Below, piece after piece: positions 63,138-64,000 of a stretch of DNA of 64,000 nucleotides. Both the position numbers and the translations under genes were made by a program. The DNA comes from CADEEX01 sp964577955 (GTDB lineage: Bacteria; Acidobacteriota; Vicinamibacteria; Vicinamibacterales; CAVVIG01), in NCBI GenBank assembly GCA_964577955.1, contig CAZOAZ010000010.1:69398-133397 (forward strand). The letters run 5' to 3'. The notes below the pieces were generated by a model. It did no database searches and was not told where the DNA came from. It worked only from the letters and a program-made list of their open reading frames with translations. Position 1 is the stretch's first letter. Every line of letters begins with the position of its first letter.

Positions 63138-64000
63138 ATGGATATCAAAGCCGAAGAAATCTCAAAGATCATCCGCGACCAGATCGGCAGCTTTGCCGTG
63201 GACGTGGACGTCGCCGAAGTCGGCAGCATCATTTCCCTGGGTGACGGCATCGCCCGCATCCACGGCATCGAGAACGCGATGGCCGGCGAGATGCTGGAGT
63301 TTCCGAAGGGCGTGTTCGGGATCGCGCTGAACCTCGAGGAAGAAAGCGTCGGCGCGGTGCTCCTCGGCGAATACACCCAGATCAAGGAAGGCGACACCGT
63401 CAAGCGCACCGGCCGCATCATCTCGGTGCCGGTCGGCGACGAAATGCTCGGCCGCGTCGTGAACGCGCTCGGCCAGCCGATCGACGGCAAAGGTCCGATC
63501 CACACGTCGCGCTCTTCCCCGATCGAACGTCTCGCGCCCGGCGTCGTTGATCGCCAGTCGGTGAAGGAACCACTCCAGACCGGGTTGAAGGCGATCGATG
63601 CGATGGTGCCGATTGGCCGCGGCCAGCGCGAGCTGATCATCGGTGACCGCCAGACCGGCAAGACCGCGGTGGCGATCGATACCATCCTCAACCAGAAACA
63701 CACCGGCGTCATCTGCATCTACAACGCGATCGGCCAGAAGCAGTCGACCATCGCCCAGGTGGTGCGCACGCTTGAAGAAGCCGACGCGATGCGCTACACC
63801 ATCGTGGTCGCCGCCGGCGCCTCCGACCCGGCGCCGCTGCTCTACATCAGCCCGTATTCGGCCTGCACCATCGGCGAATTCTTCCGCGACTCGGGCCGGC
63901 ATGCGCTCGTCGTCTACGACGACCTCTCGAAACACGCCCAGTCGTACCGTGAAATCTCGCTGCTCCTCCGCCGCCCGCCGGGCCGCGAAGCCTATCCGGG
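63138..64000 (+). CDS. atpA: ATP synthase alpha subunit, 3' end cut by window
   Basis: The first ~287 residues of about 500-510. Begins MDIKAEEISKIIRDQIGSF; the nucleotide-binding P-loop GDRQTGKT is at 169-176, the same numbering as in E. coli. AIGQKQSTIAQVV and DDLSKHAQSYREISLLLRRPPGREAYPG follow. A non-catalytic nucleotide-binding subunit of the F1 head. The frame is open to the window end; atpG/D/C presumably follow. Confidence 0.98.
   Translation, partial: MDIKAEEISKIIRDQIGSFAVDVDVAEVGSIISLGDGIARIHGIENAMAGEMLEFPKGVFGIALNLEEESVGAVLLGEYTQIKEGDTVKRTGRIISVPVGDEMLGRVVNALGQPIDGKGPIHTSRSSPIERLAPGVVDRQSVKEPLQTGLKAIDAMVPIGRGQRELIIGDRQTGKTAVAIDTILNQKHTGVICIYNAIGQKQSTIAQVVRTLEEADAMRYTIVVAAGASDPAPLLYISPYSACTIGEFFRDSGRHALVVYDDLSKHAQSYREISLLLRRPPGREAYP

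Overview
This 64 kb window is GC-rich, gene-dense bacterial chromosome that spans the replication origin. No rRNA gene is present. The style of the genes (CxxCH proteins with carboxypeptidase-regulatory-like domains, a bacterial lysyl oxidase, Rab-like small GTPases, many short palindromes ending in CCCTACCG) suggests an Acidobacteriota-type Gram-negative, perhaps Vicinamibacteria. That placement is an inference, because no marker was aligned. Outer-membrane barrels, an OmpA-type protein, lipoproteins and Lgt show a double-membrane envelope.

Left part (1-30.6 kb), accessory and envelope genes. Secreted haem-c-type proteins and a small cytochrome c lie beside a lysyl oxidase-like lipoprotein and a three-PAS hybrid histidine kinase. 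Next come a TIR-domain protein, KatG, a CPBP protease, two small membrane proteins, an Lgt, tRNA-Ser(UGA), a TlpA-like thioredoxin and an S1-repeat protein. A low-density stretch (16.8-19.2 kb) holds small secreted proteins and two decayed genes. It is followed by SoxR with a SoxR-box-like palindrome facing a short-chain dehydrogenase, a QueA homologue and a metallo-beta-lactamase-fold hydrolase. A compact cluster (23.7-27.8 kb) encodes two Ras/Rab-like GTPases, a coiled-coil protein, an inner-membrane protein with a peptidoglycan-binding OmpA domain, and an unknown protein. I regard it as the best candidate for an undescribed system. Two tandem outer-membrane-barrel paralogues follow.

Middle (30.7-45.6 kb), housekeeping: glycogen phosphorylase, SerRS, GalU, an FmdB-type zinc ribbon, a DUF885-type metalloprotein, RsmI, a TPR protein, GlmU-GlmS (UDP-GlcNAc supply) and a UvrD/PcrA helicase.

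Right part (45.6-64 kb), origin region. dnaA-dnaN-gyrB-gyrA run leftward, without recF in its usual place. rpmH-rnpA-yidD-yidC-jag-mnmE-mnmG-rsmG-parA-parB run rightward, followed by atpH-atpA, which is cut by the window end. DnaA-box-like sequences flank dnaA on both sides, and a parS site precedes parA.

Repeats. Two identical 160-bp elements with 28-bp perfect inverted ends both sit in a CTAG that contains the TAG stop codon of the adjacent gene, without changing that protein. Short palindromes (GGACAGSCT...AGSCTGTCCCTACCG and TCCGGCT...AGCCGGA) mark many gene ends. A 66-bp imperfect tandem array lies beside tRNA-Ser.
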